Shown here: one piece after another, positions 38,973 through 47,451 of the stretch | Position numbering within the stretch: the stretch's first letter is position 1 | Layout: every line of letters begins with the position of its first letter | Source: Qipengyuania citrea | Lineage (GTDB): Bacteria; Pseudomonadota; Alphaproteobacteria; Sphingomonadales; Sphingomonadaceae | Assembly (NCBI RefSeq): GCF_009828015.1 | Contig: NZ_WTYG01000001.1 | Coordinates: 1,073,803 to 1,137,802 of the forward strand | Length of the DNA stretch: 64,000 nucleotides | Reading direction: 5' to 3' | Position numbers and translations under genes: made by a program | Notes under the pieces: model-generated | What the model was told of the DNA's origin: nothing | The model's database searches: none | What the model saw: the letters and a program-made list of their open reading frames with translations, nothing else

Positions 38973-39739
38973 CGGTCCGCGTCCGGGTCATCCCCTGCCT
39001 CGACGTGCGCGACGGGCGTGTGGTCAAGGGCGTGAACTTCGTCGACCTGAAGGATGCGGGCGACCCGGTCGAGCAGGCGCAGGCCTATGACGCGGCGGGC
39101 GCGGACGAGCTCTGCTTCCTCGACATTTCGGCCAGCCACGAAGGGCGCGGCACGCTGCTCGACATGGTCCGGCGGACCGCGGAAGTGTGCTTCATGCCGT
39201 TGACCGTCGGCGGCGGGGTGCGCAGCGTCGAGGATGCCCGCGCTCTGCTGCTCGCCGGGGCGGACAAGGTGGCGGTCAATTCGGCGGCGGTGACGCGGCC
39301 CGAACTGGTGCGCGAGATCGCGGAAAAATTCGGCAGCCAGTGCGTCGTAGCCAGCGTCGATGCCCGCGCTTCGACCAGCGGCGAGGTGCGCGGCTGGGAA
39401 ATCTACACCCATGGCGGGCGCAAGCCGACCGGGATCGACGCGGTCGAGCATGCGGTGCGCCTCGCCGAACTGGGAGCGGGCGAATTGCTGGTCACCTCCA
39501 TGGACGGGGACGGGACCAAGGCCGGCTACGATGTCGATCTGACGCGGGTGATCGCCGATGCGGTCACGGTGCCGGTGATCGCCAGCGGCGGGGTTGGCAC
39601 GCTCGATCACCTCGTCGAAGGCGTGACGCGCGGCCATGCCAGCGCGGTGCTGGCGGCATCGATCTTCCACTTCGGCGAGCACACGGTTGCCGAAGCGCAT
39701 GCCGCACTGCGCGCCGCGGGGCTGCCTGCGCGCGGCTGA
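38969..39739 (+). CDS. hisF: Imidazole glycerol phosphate synthase, cyclase subunit
   Basis: Partner of HisH; closes the imidazole ring using ammonia channelled from it. 256 residues, TIM barrel: [41 protein letters not shown] and the catalytic Asp in [13 protein letters not shown], with [12 protein letters not shown] near the end. 4-base overlap with hisA. Confidence 0.98.
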   Translation: MTVRVRVIPCLDVRDGRVVKGVNFVDLKDAGDPVEQAQAYDAAGADELCFLDISASHEGRGTLLDMVRRTAEVCFMPLTVGGGVRSVEDARALLLAGADKVAVNSAAVTRPELVREIAEKFGSQCVVASVDARASTSGEVRGWEIYTHGGRKPTGIDAVEHAVRLAELGAGELLVTSMDGDGTKAGYDVDLTRVIADAVTVPVIASGGVGTLDHLVEGVTRGHASAVLAASIFHFGEHTVAEAHAALRAAGLPARG

Positions 39740-39824
39740 CCGCGCACCGCGCCCGCGACTGCGGGCCGCGCGGCGGTGCAACTGCGATTGACGCTGGCCG
39801 CAGGCGCCGTGCATAGCGCAGCGC

Positions 39825-40139
39825 ATGGATACGCTTTCCCGCCTCGAACAGACCATCGCGCAGCGCCGCGCCGCCGACCCTGCCGAAAGCTATGTCGCCA
39901 GCCTCCACGCCAAAGGCCTGCCGCAGATCGCGCGCAAGCTGGGCGAGGAAGGCGTCGAAGCCGCGGTGGCGGTGCTGTCGGGCAGTGCGGAAGAGCTGAC
40001 CGGCGAAGCCGCCGATATCCTGTTCCACCTGCTCGTCGCGCTCGACGCGCGCGGTATCGGGTTCGACCGGGTCCTCGAAGAACTCGACCGCCGCGACGGC
40101 ATTTCGGGCATTGCCGAAAAAGCCAGCCGGAGCGCCTGA
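39825..40139 (+). CDS. hisE: Phosphoribosyl-ATP pyrophosphatase
   Basis: Second step of histidine synthesis. The 104-residue single-domain form with GLPQIARKLGEEGVEAAVAVL and GEAADILFHLLVALDARG, the Glu/Asp magnesium-binding helices of the MazG-like fold. No hisI domain is fused and hisI is not in the window. Its stop overlaps the HIT gene start (TGATG). Confidence 0.95.
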   Translation: MDTLSRLEQTIAQRRAADPAESYVASLHAKGLPQIARKLGEEGVEAAVAVLSGSAEELTGEAADILFHLLVALDARGIGFDRVLEELDRRDGISGIAEKASRSA

Positions 40140-40519
40140 TGCCTATCGATCCCACGCTTGCCTATGACGACGACAATATCTTCGCCAAGATCCTGCGCGG
40201 CGAGATTCCCTCGACCAGGGTCTATGAAGACGAATGGGCCTATGCGTTCGAGGATATCAATCCGCAGGCCGAGGTGCACACACTGGTGATCCCTAAGGGG
40301 CGCTATGTCAGCTGGGACGATTTCAGCGCCAGGGCGGAGGCGAAGGAAATCGCCGGTTTCGTCCGCGCGGTGGGCAAGGTCGCGCGCGACAAGGGGCTGG
40401 TCGAGACCGGGTACCGCATGATGGCCAATATCGGCGCGCATGGCGGGCAGGAGGTCGCGCATCTGCACGTCCATCTGTTCGGCGGCGAACCGCTCGGGCC
40501 GATGATCGCCCGGCGCTGA
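40139..40519 (+). CDS. HIT family nucleotide hydrolase
   Basis: A 126-residue HIT protein (HinT type), hydrolysing purine nucleoside phosphoramidates in known homologues. IFAKILRGEIPSTRVYEDE start, then INPQAEVHTLVIPKGRY and the histidine triad VAHLHVHLFGG. Coupled to hisE by an overlapping start; the hisE-HIT pairing is common in alphaproteobacteria. Confidence 0.95.
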   Translation: MPIDPTLAYDDDNIFAKILRGEIPSTRVYEDEWAYAFEDINPQAEVHTLVIPKGRYVSWDDFSARAEAKEIAGFVRAVGKVARDKGLVETGYRMMANIGAHGGQEVAHLHVHLFGGEPLGPMIARR

Positions 40520-40561
40520 ACGCACGGGGCCCGATCTTTCGCTGCCGGCCCAACTCTTTCC

Positions 40562-40592
40562 TTGACCGAATCCCCCCTGCCGGTTAACCGGC
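40562..40592 (+). promoter_or_regulatory. Possible promoter with a 14-bp palindrome
   Basis: TTGACC (40562-40567) lies 17 bases before TAACCG (40585-40590), a plausible sigma-70 pair. The -10 half sits in a perfect palindrome GCCGGTTAACCGGC (40579-40592). The next gene, L36, starts 60 bases on. Repressor binding is only an inference. Confidence 0.35.
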
Positions 40593-40653
40593 CGCTTGAT
40601 TTCGGCGCGTCGGGGCACCATCTCCGGCGCGCATTTATTTCACGAGAGACATT

Positions 40654-40779
40654 ATGAAGATCCGCAACAGCCTCAAGTCGCTCAAGGGCCGCCATCGCGA
40701 TTGCCGCGTGATCCGCCGTCGTGGGCGCACCTATGTCATCAACAAGACCAACCGCCGCTTCAAGGCCCGCCAGGGCTAA
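40654..40779 (+). CDS. rpmJ: Ribosomal protein L36 (bL36)
   Basis: A 41-residue basic protein, too short for most gene finders: [19 protein letters not shown] then [20 protein letters not shown]. This is the type-B (zinc-independent, YkgO-like) form because the CxxC...C...H set of zinc ligands is reduced to a single Cys. An ACGAGAGAC ribosome site precedes it. This type is the normal L36 in many alphaproteobacteria. Confidence 0.95.
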   Translation: MKIRNSLKSLKGRHRDCRVIRRRGRTYVINKTNRRFKARQG

Positions 40780-40863
40780 TCGGCGCGTCGTCCCGCAAGG
40801 GGCGGCAGTATTGCAGGCCGGCCCGGCTCCCCAGCGGAGTTCGGGCCGTTCGCATTGGGGGGT

Positions 40864-41475
40864 ATGACCATGCAGGCCGAAGCAGTCGTCTTCGATGTCG
40901 GAAGGGTGCTGTACCAGTGGCACCTGCGGCATCTGTTCGGGAAGCTGGTGACCGATCCCGCGCGGCTCGACATGCTGCTGGGCGAAGTGGTCACCGAGGA
41001 ATGGCACTTCGAACATGACCGCGGGCGCACGCTCGGCGAAATGGTGCCCGAACGGATCGCGCTCTATCCTGATTTCGAACCCGAGATCCGCGCTTATGCG
41101 GCGCGTTTCAACGAAACCATTCCGGGGCCCGTCCCGGGAACCCATGCGCTGGTCGAACGGCTCGATGCGCGCGGGGTGCCGCTTTATGCGATCACCAATT
41201 TCGGCGCCGAGTTCTGGGCCGGCTTCCGCCCGACCGCACCGATCTTCGACCGCTTTCGCGCGATCGTCGTCTCGGGCGAGGAAAAGCTGGCAAAGCCCGA
41301 TCCGGCAATCTTCGATCTCGCGGCGCGCCGGTTCGGCCGCGCGCCGGAAGCTATGCTGTTCATCGACGACAACCGCGCCAATGTGGATGCCGCCGCGGCC
41401 CATGGCTGGCAGGTGCACCACTTCACCCGGGCGAATCTGCTCGAAGCGGACCTGGCCGAACGCGGACTGATATAA
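40864..41475 (+). CDS. HAD family hydrolase
   Basis: A 203-residue HAD phosphatase-like enzyme (haloacid dehalogenase superfamily, YihX-like). Motif I is VVFDVGRVLYQW; note Gly in place of the usual second Asp (DxD), here DVG as in YihX/epoxide-hydrolase N-terminal type. Motif II Thr/Asn region AITNFG, motif III Lys in EEKLAKPDPAIF, motif IV MLFIDDNRANVD. ATG at 40870 is an alternative start with better ribosome-site spacing. Followed at once by a terminator. Confidence 0.9.
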   Translation: MTMQAEAVVFDVGRVLYQWHLRHLFGKLVTDPARLDMLLGEVVTEEWHFEHDRGRTLGEMVPERIALYPDFEPEIRAYAARFNETIPGPVPGTHALVERLDARGVPLYAITNFGAEFWAGFRPTAPIFDRFRAIVVSGEEKLAKPDPAIFDLAARRFGRAPEAMLFIDDNRANVDAAAAHGWQVHHFTRANLLEADLAERGLI

Positions 41476-41508
41476 AAAAGGCCCCGGCGAACGGATCGCC
41501 AGGGCCTT
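41474..41508. terminator. Bidirectional rho-independent terminator
   Basis: An 11-bp stem with one mismatch (41480-41490 with 41496-41506), an A-run on the left, short T content on the right. It separates the HAD gene from the convergent CC_3452-type gene and works best on the reverse strand. Confidence 0.8.
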
Positions 41509-41547
41509 GAGTCAGCCACCCGATGGAGAGGGGTGGGGGAACTTAAA

Positions 41548-41877
41548 TCAGCGGTTGCACTGCGCGAGCTTGTCGGCGTCGAGTGCCTTTTCATCCGCGA
41601 CGAAGGCCGTGATTTCGCCGTGTTCGCGCTGCAGTTCGCGGCACATGCGCAGCGGGCGCGAGCTGCCCTTGCGAGCGACGCAGGTCGTGCCCTGGCAGGC
41701 CCAGGCGACGCCGGCGGCGACGGTGGTGGTGCGTTCTGCCACGGGTTCGGCCAGCTCGACCGAGTAGAAGAAGCCGTTGGTGCGCGCTTCTGCCGGGGCG
41801 CCGGCAAGCGTCAGCGATGCCACTGCGGCGGTGGCCACGAGGCCGAGCGAAGCGAAGCGGGGGAGGAAGGACGTCAT
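41548..41877 (-). CDS. CC_3452 family secreted protein
   Basis: A 109-residue exported protein. Signal peptide ending PAEA near residue 31; mature part has VAWACQGTTCVARKGSSRPLR, then MCRELQREHGEITAF and a final LAQCN, the pattern of the small CC_3452 family known in Caulobacter and sphingomonads. Four cysteines suggest two disulfides. Periplasmic, function unknown. Divergent from the hxlR gene. Confidence 0.85.
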   Translation of the reverse strand: MTSFLPRFASLGLVATAAVASLTLAGAPAEARTNGFFYSVELAEPVAERTTTVAAGVAWACQGTTCVARKGSSRPLRMCRELQREHGEITAFVADEKALDADKLAQCNR

Positions 41878-41894
41878 GGGGGGATTCCTCGTTA

Positions 41895-41949
41895 GTTGCT
41901 TTTATTGCAACAGTGTTTGAGTTTCTTGCAATTAGGTTTCAATTAGCAA
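41895..41949. promoter_or_regulatory. Dyad symmetric sites between the divergent genes
   Basis: GTTGC-N7-GCAAC (41895-41911) is an exact dyad. A second, imperfect dyad with TTGCAATT and AATTAGCAA lies at 41926-41949. They sit just upstream of the CC_3452-type gene and about 120 bases from hxlR; the motif GGTTGCTAG recurs near 42040. They look like operator sites for the neighbouring HxlR regulator, an inference. Confidence 0.35.
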
Positions 41950-42063
41950 CCCATTGCCTGCCAGCCCCTCTAGCGTTATGGGTTTCGGACTGCAACCGGC
42001 ATTTCCAAAAATTTGGCAAAAGCCGAATTTCGGGTAGATAGGTTGCTAGAAGAGGACTGAATT

Positions 42064-42618
42064 ATGGGTGATATCCGCGAACCGCTGCGTGAACTGACCG
42101 AATGCGGGCTGCCGCAGGCCCTCGAGGTCATGGGCGAGCGGTGGTCGTTCATGATTCTGCGCGCCAGCTTCAACGGGCTGCACCATTTCGAGGAATTCCT
42201 CACCGAGCTCGGGATCGCGCGCAACATCCTCTCCAACCGGCTGGCCAAGCTGGTCGAAAACGGCATCCTCAAGCGCGACCCCTGCGCCGAAGACAAGCGC
42301 AAGATCGAATACCGGCTGACCGACAAGGGCCTCGATCTGCTGCCCGCCATGGTCGCATTGCGCCAGTGGGGGCAGAAATACGGCGCCGAAGTGGTCGAGA
42401 ACCCGGTGCTGGTCGACGAACGCGATCGCCTGCCGATCGGGCCGATCTCGATCCTCAGCCACGATGGACGTATCCTCGGCCCGGCCGATCTCCACCTGGT
42501 CGAACGTGACCGGCTCGGCATCCGGGCCGATGGCAGCAAGGCGGCAGCGGGCACCCCGCTGGCCTATGGCGAAGTCGTCGACATCGACAGCCTGCGCAAG
42601 GCCAAGAGCGCAGCCTGA
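42064..42618 (+). CDS. HxlR family transcriptional regulator
   Basis: A 184-residue winged-helix regulator. The family opening LPQALEVMGERWSFMILRA is followed by FEEFLTELGIARNILSNRLAKL (recognition helix) and RIEYRLTDKGLDLLP-like wing. C-terminal 70 residues form an extra domain often seen in sphingomonad members. HxlR proteins respond to aldehydes, redox state or small ligands. The following small gene starts at its 3' end. Confidence 0.94.
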   Translation: MGDIREPLRELTECGLPQALEVMGERWSFMILRASFNGLHHFEEFLTELGIARNILSNRLAKLVENGILKRDPCAEDKRKIEYRLTDKGLDLLPAMVALRQWGQKYGAEVVENPVLVDERDRLPIGPISILSHDGRILGPADLHLVERDRLGIRADGSKAAAGTPLAYGEVVDIDSLRKAKSAA

Positions 42619-42659
42619 CCGAACCGGTCCAGCGCACGCGCGATAACCGCTACATCATC

Positions 42660-42935
42660 GTGCGCGGCAGGCTGTGGCGCGCGAGCAATCCGCAGCTGAA
42701 AGAAACCGAACGCCAGATGCTGGTCGACCAGTTGATGGAGGCCCGGCGGGAGGTCGGTCAGGCGCGCCGCACCGGCGACGAGACCGCCGAACGCGCGGCC
42801 CGCGCCAAGGTCCATGCCGCAAAGGTGGCGCTGGGTGAACGCGGCCCGGTGTGGTGGGATGACGGCGCACCCGACTACAACCGCCATCTGGTCAAGAACA
42901 CGCCCTACCGCGATCCGGCGCTTATCGCGGACTAG
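42660..42935 (+). CDS. Conserved-type hypothetical protein
   Basis: A 91-residue protein from GTG 42660 with GRLWRASNPQLKETERQML, then ERGPVWWDDGAPDYNRHLVKNTPY. I recall homologues that begin upstream with an RTRDNRYIIVRGRLWR segment; that sequence is present in frame here from 42615, but no ATG, GTG or TTG precedes it, only CTG overlapping the HxlR stop. Either a rare start or the shorter form is used. Helical, cytoplasmic, function unknown. Its stop overlaps that of the convergent gene. Confidence 0.7.
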   Translation: MRGRLWRASNPQLKETERQMLVDQLMEARREVGQARRTGDETAERAARAKVHAAKVALGERGPVWWDDGAPDYNRHLVKNTPYRDPALIAD

Positions 42936-43741
42936 CCTTCGAAACGGTCTGCGCGCGGACGCAGTTGGTAATCGATCCGGATGCGCACCCATTCGCCCAC
43001 CATCGGCCGGCCGCCGCGCTGGGGCGGGCGCACCTTGAATTGCCACGCTGCCGCCTGGACCGCCTTGCCCAGCCCCGAACCGCGTGGCGATTCGCCCACC
43101 ACGACGCAGTCCTCGACGCGGAAATCGGGGGCGGTGCGGCAATCGATAAGCCCCCAGCCGGGACCCTGCGCGGTCGAGAGATAGCCCGCCAGTTCGTCGT
43201 CATAGGGGCGGCGATACCAGCGCGCGGCGTAGAGCGGTTCGCCATTGGGGCCGCTGCCCGCGATCTGCGGCGTGTCGCCGGGCGCAGGAGTGAAGGCGGG
43301 GCCGTAGGCCTGCGGCGCCTCGGCTGCCGGGGACTGGCTGGTTCGCGGCACGCTTTCGAGCGAGAAATCGTTGCGCAGGATCGGTGTCGGCGCGGCGGTC
43401 TGGGGCGCGGGCGGTGACGGCGCAGACTGCCGTTCGCGCGGGGCCGCCGCCGCCGCCGGGCGCCGCGGGCGGGCTGGCTCGGGCGAGGGCACTTCGTCGG
43501 GTTCGTCCTGCGCCTCGGGCGAAGTGAAAGCGACCAGCGTGTCGCGCATCTCCGCGATCTCGCGCTTTGCCGAACCGAGCGACAGCAGCAACAGCACCAG
43601 CAGAACTTCGATCGCCAGCGTCAGCGCGAGCGCGGGCAGCCTTCGCCGCATGTCTGGGCTGAGCCGCGCATAGCGCCGCCGCAGCGCGGCAAACGCGCCC
43701 GGTGCAGCGGGCGGGGAAGTCGGTGCGGGCACTTGGGTCAC
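42932..43741 (-). CDS. TonB-like energy-transducing membrane protein
   Basis: A 269-residue protein with a single N-terminal membrane helix (LALTLAIEVLLVLLLLSLG, about residues 36-54), a long Pro/Ala-rich periplasmic linker, and a C-terminal TonB-like domain ending in WQFKVRPPQRGGRPMVGEWV. This is the TonB architecture, though the usual YP-x-A motif is not obvious. Energising outer-membrane receptors is the family role; no ExbB/ExbD or receptor gene is adjacent. Confidence 0.72.
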   Translation of the reverse strand: MTQVPAPTSPPAAPGAFAALRRRYARLSPDMRRRLPALALTLAIEVLLVLLLLSLGSAKREIAEMRDTLVAFTSPEAQDEPDEVPSPEPARPRRPAAAAAPRERQSAPSPPAPQTAAPTPILRNDFSLESVPRTSQSPAAEAPQAYGPAFTPAPGDTPQIAGSGPNGEPLYAARWYRRPYDDELAGYLSTAQGPGWGLIDCRTAPDFRVEDCVVVGESPRGSGLGKAVQAAAWQFKVRPPQRGGRPMVGEWVRIRIDYQLRPRADRFEG

Positions 43742-43959
43742 ATGCAGTATCCCGACGGGGACTCGTCCGGTCCGGTTGCGCTATCCTGCCCCACGTGGGC
43801 GACATGGACCGATGCAGCCGCGCCTTCAAGGGCGATCGGCCGCGAGTGACCGGCGGGCGAAGACCTGACCCCGTGACGTCATCGTTAAAACGATCTCAAT
43901 ACGTCGCTGCGATAAGGCGGGGCATTCACGAATCCCGTTAGCAGAGCCGGACCTGCCTT

Positions 43960-44310
43960 GTGATCGAAATCGAAGTCCAGAATGAAACGCATCAAAGCGT
44001 CCACCGCATCAAGGCGATGGCCGTGCCCCGCATCGGCGAAGGCATCCGGCTGCTCGAACCCAGCGGCCAATGGGCTTCCTACGACATCATCGACGTATGG
44101 TATCAGCAGGCCGAATTCGGCGAGGTCTGGGTGCCCTATATCCATGTCCGGATCACGCCCGACGAATTGCGTGGCGTCGCCATGGGCGAGGCGAACCCGC
44201 TGGTCGACAAGGGCCAGCAGGTCCCCATCGAGGATTTTCTCAAGAAATTCGAAGGCGAATTCGAGCACGAGCCGGTGAAGCTCAATCTCGATCTGGGCGA
44301 AGACGTCTGA
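43960..44310 (+). CDS. Hypothetical protein
   Basis: A 116-residue acidic cytoplasmic protein from GTG 43960. Beta-rich start (IEIEVQNETHQSVHRIKAM), then VPRIGEGIRLLEPSGQW and DIIDVWYQQAEFGEVWVPYIHV, and an acidic tail. It has the look of a small SH3-like or OB-like barrel but I cannot name a family. It faces the 3' part of comM, 8 bases away. Confidence 0.6.
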   Translation: MIEIEVQNETHQSVHRIKAMAVPRIGEGIRLLEPSGQWASYDIIDVWYQQAEFGEVWVPYIHVRITPDELRGVAMGEANPLVDKGQQVPIEDFLKKFEGEFEHEPVKLNLDLGEDV

Positions 44311-44318
44311 GCGGGCGG

Positions 44319-44917
44319 TCAGGCGCGCGGCGGCTGCCGGCGATAGCTGAGCGCTTCGGCGACATGGATCCGCCCGACCCGTTCGCTGGCCGATAGATCG
44401 GCGATAGTCCGGGCAACCCGCAGCATCCTGGTGTAACTGCGCGCGGAGAGCCGCATGGCGGTGGCCGCCTGCATCAGCAGCGCGCGTCCCGCCTCATCGG
44501 GTCCGGCAAATTCTTCCAGCGCATCGCCATCGAGTTCCGCATTGGTCCGCGCACCGCTGGCTTCCGCCCGGGCGGTCTGGCGATCGCGCGCGGCGGCCAC
44601 GCGCGCCGCGACGTCGGCGCTCGATTCGGCAGGCGGCGGGAGCGCGAGGTCGGCGGCGCTGACCGGATCGACTTCGACATGCAGGTCGATCCGGTCGAGC
44701 ATCGGGCCGGAGACCTTGCCCTGGTAGTCCGCGGCGCAGCGCGGCGCGCGGCTGCAGGCGAGCGCCGGATCGCCAAGATGGCCGCAGCGGCACGGGTTCA
44801 TCGCCGCAACCAGCTGGACGTTGGCCGGAAAGCTGACATGCGCATTGGCGCGGGCGACATCGACCTTGCCCGTCTCGAGCGGCTGGCGCAGCGAATCGAG
44901 CACCGCGCGCTGGAATT
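44319..44917 (-). pseudogene. comM: comM (YifB), 3' fragment
   Basis: Reverse-strand remnant coding the C-terminal 200 residues of the Mg-chelatase-like AAA+ protein ComM: QRAVLDSLRQPLE, then VQLVAAMNPCRCGHLGD, YQGKVSGPMLDRIDLHVEVD and the C-terminal domain with SARSYTRMLRVARTIADLS. In intact genes DELPEF runs straight into QRAVLD; here a 17.8-kb element separates the two. A fortuitous ATG inside the terminal repeat could start a truncated product without the Walker A motif. ComM is a branch-migration helicase that aids integration of transformed DNA, so loss should lower transformation. Confidence 0.93.
44912..44917. repeat. Target-site duplication, left copy (right copy 62762-62767)
   Basis: GGAATT stands directly outside each 28-bp terminal repeat. 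Removing the element and one copy restores an uninterrupted ComM frame (LPEF-QRA). An 8-bp duplication shifted by one base would have one mismatch. Confidence 0.85.
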
Positions 44918-44945
44918 CCAGCATTTTAGCGCAGAGGGGACCAAT
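44918..44945 (+). repeat. Left terminal inverted repeat, 28 bp
   Basis: Begins CCAGCATTTTAGCGC and ends GGGACCAAT. Exact reverse complement of 62734-62761. Similarity ends abruptly inside both repeats. Confidence 0.92.
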
Positions 44946-44970
44946 AAGTGGTCCTTCCCATGAGGAGGGG

Positions 44971-45004
44971 TTTTCTAGGGGTAGGCGAGCCTACCCCTAG
45001 AAAA
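44971..45004. terminator. Perfect 15-bp hairpin at the element's left end
   Basis: Arms 44971-44985 and 44990-45004 pair perfectly around a CGAG loop, with TTTT and AAAA at the outer ends of the stem. It can stop transcription both ways, shielding cargo from the comM side and the reverse. Confidence 0.8.
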
Positions 45005-45127
45005 TTTCGGACATCCGCCATCATCCCTCAGCGAAACTTACGCGATTTTTGACGGCGCGCGACAACCGCGAGCCTACAGCCCGACCCGTGTTGCCGTCTT
45101 CGAAGGAGACGGAATATGGGAAAATTT

Positions 45128-46102
45128 TTAATCGCTCTGGCCTGGATGTTCTTCATCCAAGATCCAATCACCACCACGGCGAACCAGGTTGGCGCTAGCG
45201 GGCTGCCTTTCTTTAGCGAGATCCAAACAGGAGCCTTCAATCTCGATGGTGTCCCTACTGACCTTATGCAGGAAGGTGGTATGGGCTCCAGGCCCGAGCC
45301 TGTTTTGGACAAGTCGGGCGCGCTTCCCATCAACTCTCACCCGGATGTTGCTGGCAGGGCCAGTTCCCACATTGCGAACGGTGATGGTGGCCCAGCCGGC
45401 ATTCTTGACGCTCGCAGAGAAACTGAGAGCCGGCATGAAGCCGTAGGACATCATCCTGACAGCCCGTCCAGCGGACAGGCTCGCGGTGCCAGCGAACACG
45501 ACCCCTACGGACCCGAGAAATACACCGAAGGCAGTCAGGAATCCGACGAGCGCATTCAAACGATAGGTCTCGGCAGCGATCATGTTGCCGAAGCGGACCG
45601 CCGCGGCGTTGGACCATTGCGCACAGAGGTCGGATTCCTCGATAGTATACCCTACTTCGTAGCAATCGCGGCCATGTTGATTGGCACGTTCGAGGCTATT
45701 TTCGCCTTCGCTCTGCAGCAACCGATCTTCACGCGCAGGTGGTATTACGACGCCGTCCTTGGACAAGTCATAGCGGTCGCCGGGCTTATATCCCTCGTCA
45801 ACATTTTCTACGCTGAGGACCCATGGAGACCGGAGCATCCAGCTGAAGTTGCTCTCAGCCAAACGAAGGCCCATGCCGGCTAACACCAGAAACAGTGCCG
45901 CGCATATCACGAAGACCGTCAGTGCGATGGCATTTTCGCGGAGGGTCGGAATAAGGTCTGGAGGAAGGAATCTCTTAAGCACGTGGTCGCCATGCCAGCA
46001 GAGAGTGAGATTCGCGTTAACCCAAGCTCTGTCGCTACGGGATGAAAGAAGGAAGTCCTTGAGGCTGCTGAAGCTCTGACCAGGGTTTCGGTCGCAAATC
46101 AT
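45128..46102 (-). CDS. Two-helix membrane protein with beta-rich C-terminal domain
   Basis: A 324-residue protein. Membrane helices at about residues 58-80 (NAIALTVFVICAALFLVLAG) and 185-208 (LVGFLTAFGVFLGSVGVVFAG), a soluble loop between them, and a C-terminal beta domain with VKNAGWATITVRNVGTGPASN, a CARDB-like pattern. Its frame overlaps the transposase 3' end by 68 bases, so the true start may be later. A competing forward frame over the same DNA (45116-45883) has a good ribosome site but less protein-like sequence and lower GC3. Function unknown; passenger of the element. Confidence 0.6.
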   Translation of the reverse strand: MICDRNPGQSFSSLKDFLLSSRSDRAWVNANLTLCWHGDHVLKRFLPPDLIPTLRENAIALTVFVICAALFLVLAGMGLRLAESNFSWMLRSPWVLSVENVDEGYKPGDRYDLSKDGVVIPPAREDRLLQSEGENSLERANQHGRDCYEVGYTIEESDLCAQWSNAAAVRFGNMIAAETYRLNALVGFLTAFGVFLGSVGVVFAGTASLSAGRAVRMMSYGFMPALSFSASVKNAGWATITVRNVGTGPASNIRVRVDGKRARLVQNRLGPGAHTTFLHKVSRDTIEIEGSCLDLAKERQPASANLVRRGGDWILDEEHPGQSD

Positions 46103-47282
46103 GCTTCTTCGGGGCGAACGGCTTCCGCGCCTTCCATTGTTTTCCGCCAGGCTGCCTGCGCTGAGCAGGCAGAGCGTCGCGGCCGAAGAGCGCGATAATG
46201 TCCTTCTGGCTCATGCCTTCCGCCTCATCATCGGCAAGGTTCCCGTCCTCGACCAGCAGCGTTGCTTCAAGGTCGGGTTCTTCCGAAGTGATTTCCAGAT
46301 GACGTTGCCAGTATCCCTTCATCGTGCGGGAAACGGGATTGCCGAGCAGACCGATCAAGATCGACTGGAACCGCTCCCTCTGGGTATCCCTGCGCTTGTC
46401 CTCCCGCCATACGGCGTCACAGGCGTAACCCCATAGGTAGTCGCCGGCGATATGATGGTGCGTTCCCATCTCCATACGGTCCACGCGCGAGAAGTAGCTC
46501 TCCGCCTGGTTCGTGCAGATGCCCTTGTCGTAATAGCGCTGAGAATGGTTGACCTGGTCGATGTCGAAGGCCGCAGCCAGCGCGTCCCAGTGACTGCCGT
46601 CGTCCGCATAGACCTTGGCGAACCGGTCGACGCTGTCCACGATGAAGGGCCGTGAGTCGGCCTCGTGCGGCACCACGGTGCATACGCTCAGCCCAACCCG
46701 GTCCTTCGTGCTGCGTTCGCGGGCCACGACCACCGACATCTCCTTGCCGGTGATGTTTCCGAGCTTGCGCCGGTCGATGCGCTCCGACTTCTCGTTCACC
46801 TGGTGATAGTAGCCGCCATAGGTCGAGCCGTCGATCTCGACTATGCCCGAAAGCTGCCGGCCCAGCTGGTTCTTGATCTGCGCCTCGCGCATCTTGTGGG
46901 CAAGGACCCATGCGCTCTTGATAGTCATCTCGCCGTCAGCTGCCAGCTGGATCGACGAGATGCCCTTGGCGCCCGAGATGAACAACCTGATGGCCATCAG
47001 GATCGTCACGAAATCCTTCTTTCGGCTGTGGAGCAGGGTCCCGCTCGTGACGGAGAACTTCTTCCTGCACGGATTGCTCTTGCAACGAAACTGGCGCTTG
47101 TCCCCAGGTCGCGAATGGTCGCCCAGCGTCCATGCCTCTGTATCGCATTCAGGGCACTTGGGCACCCCGTCTTTCCATCGGGCCTGCAGGAAGATTTCGT
47201 AGGCTTCCGCGTCACTCAGGCACGCGATCTTCCTGACCGGAAGGTCGCGGTAGCGTGCCGAGAGAAGGAAGTGTTGAGCCAA
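46035..47282 (-). CDS. IS1595 family transposase (ISXO2-like)
   Basis: A 415-residue DDE-type transposase. N-terminal zinc ribbon (CPEC at 43-46 and C67, C72), then a linker SGTLLHSRKKDF, the DDE_Tnp_IS1595 domain with D151 (VEIDGSTYGG), D227/D228 (YADDGSHWDAL) and E261 (TNQAESYFSRV), and a GTHHHIAGDYLWGYACDAVWRE block typical of the ISXO2 group. It carries an extra basic C-terminal tail of about 85 residues not needed for the fold. Starts from TTG. The likely mover of the whole element; no closer inverted repeats bounding it alone were found. Confidence 0.88.
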   Translation of the reverse strand: MAQHFLLSARYRDLPVRKIACLSDAEAYEIFLQARWKDGVPKCPECDTEAWTLGDHSRPGDKRQFRCKSNPCRKKFSVTSGTLLHSRKKDFVTILMAIRLFISGAKGISSIQLAADGEMTIKSAWVLAHKMREAQIKNQLGRQLSGIVEIDGSTYGGYYHQVNEKSERIDRRKLGNITGKEMSVVVARERSTKDRVGLSVCTVVPHEADSRPFIVDSVDRFAKVYADDGSHWDALAAAFDIDQVNHSQRYYDKGICTNQAESYFSRVDRMEMGTHHHIAGDYLWGYACDAVWREDKRRDTQRERFQSILIGLLGNPVSRTMKGYWQRHLEITSEEPDLEATLLVEDGNLADDEAEGMSQKDIIALFGRDALPAQRRQPGGKQWKARKPFAPKKHDLRPKPWSELQQPQGLPSFIP

Positions 47283-47451
47283 ATATCACCGTATGAGGAT
47301 GTTCGCATCATCATATATGGTGTTGTCATTCCGTTGTCGAGTCTAAACGTCATCAAATTCGATGTTCTGGAAAATGGAAAATGATGACGTCCACTTGGCA
47401 TTCGTGCCCATCCAATCCTACAAGGCAGTTTGAGTGGAAAGGATCGACGCG

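Noticed and set aside
45116..45883. Forward 255-residue frame in the transposon's left part
   Set aside because: It has a good ribosome site but a less protein-like interior and lower GC3 than the reverse membrane-protein frame; kept only as a finding.
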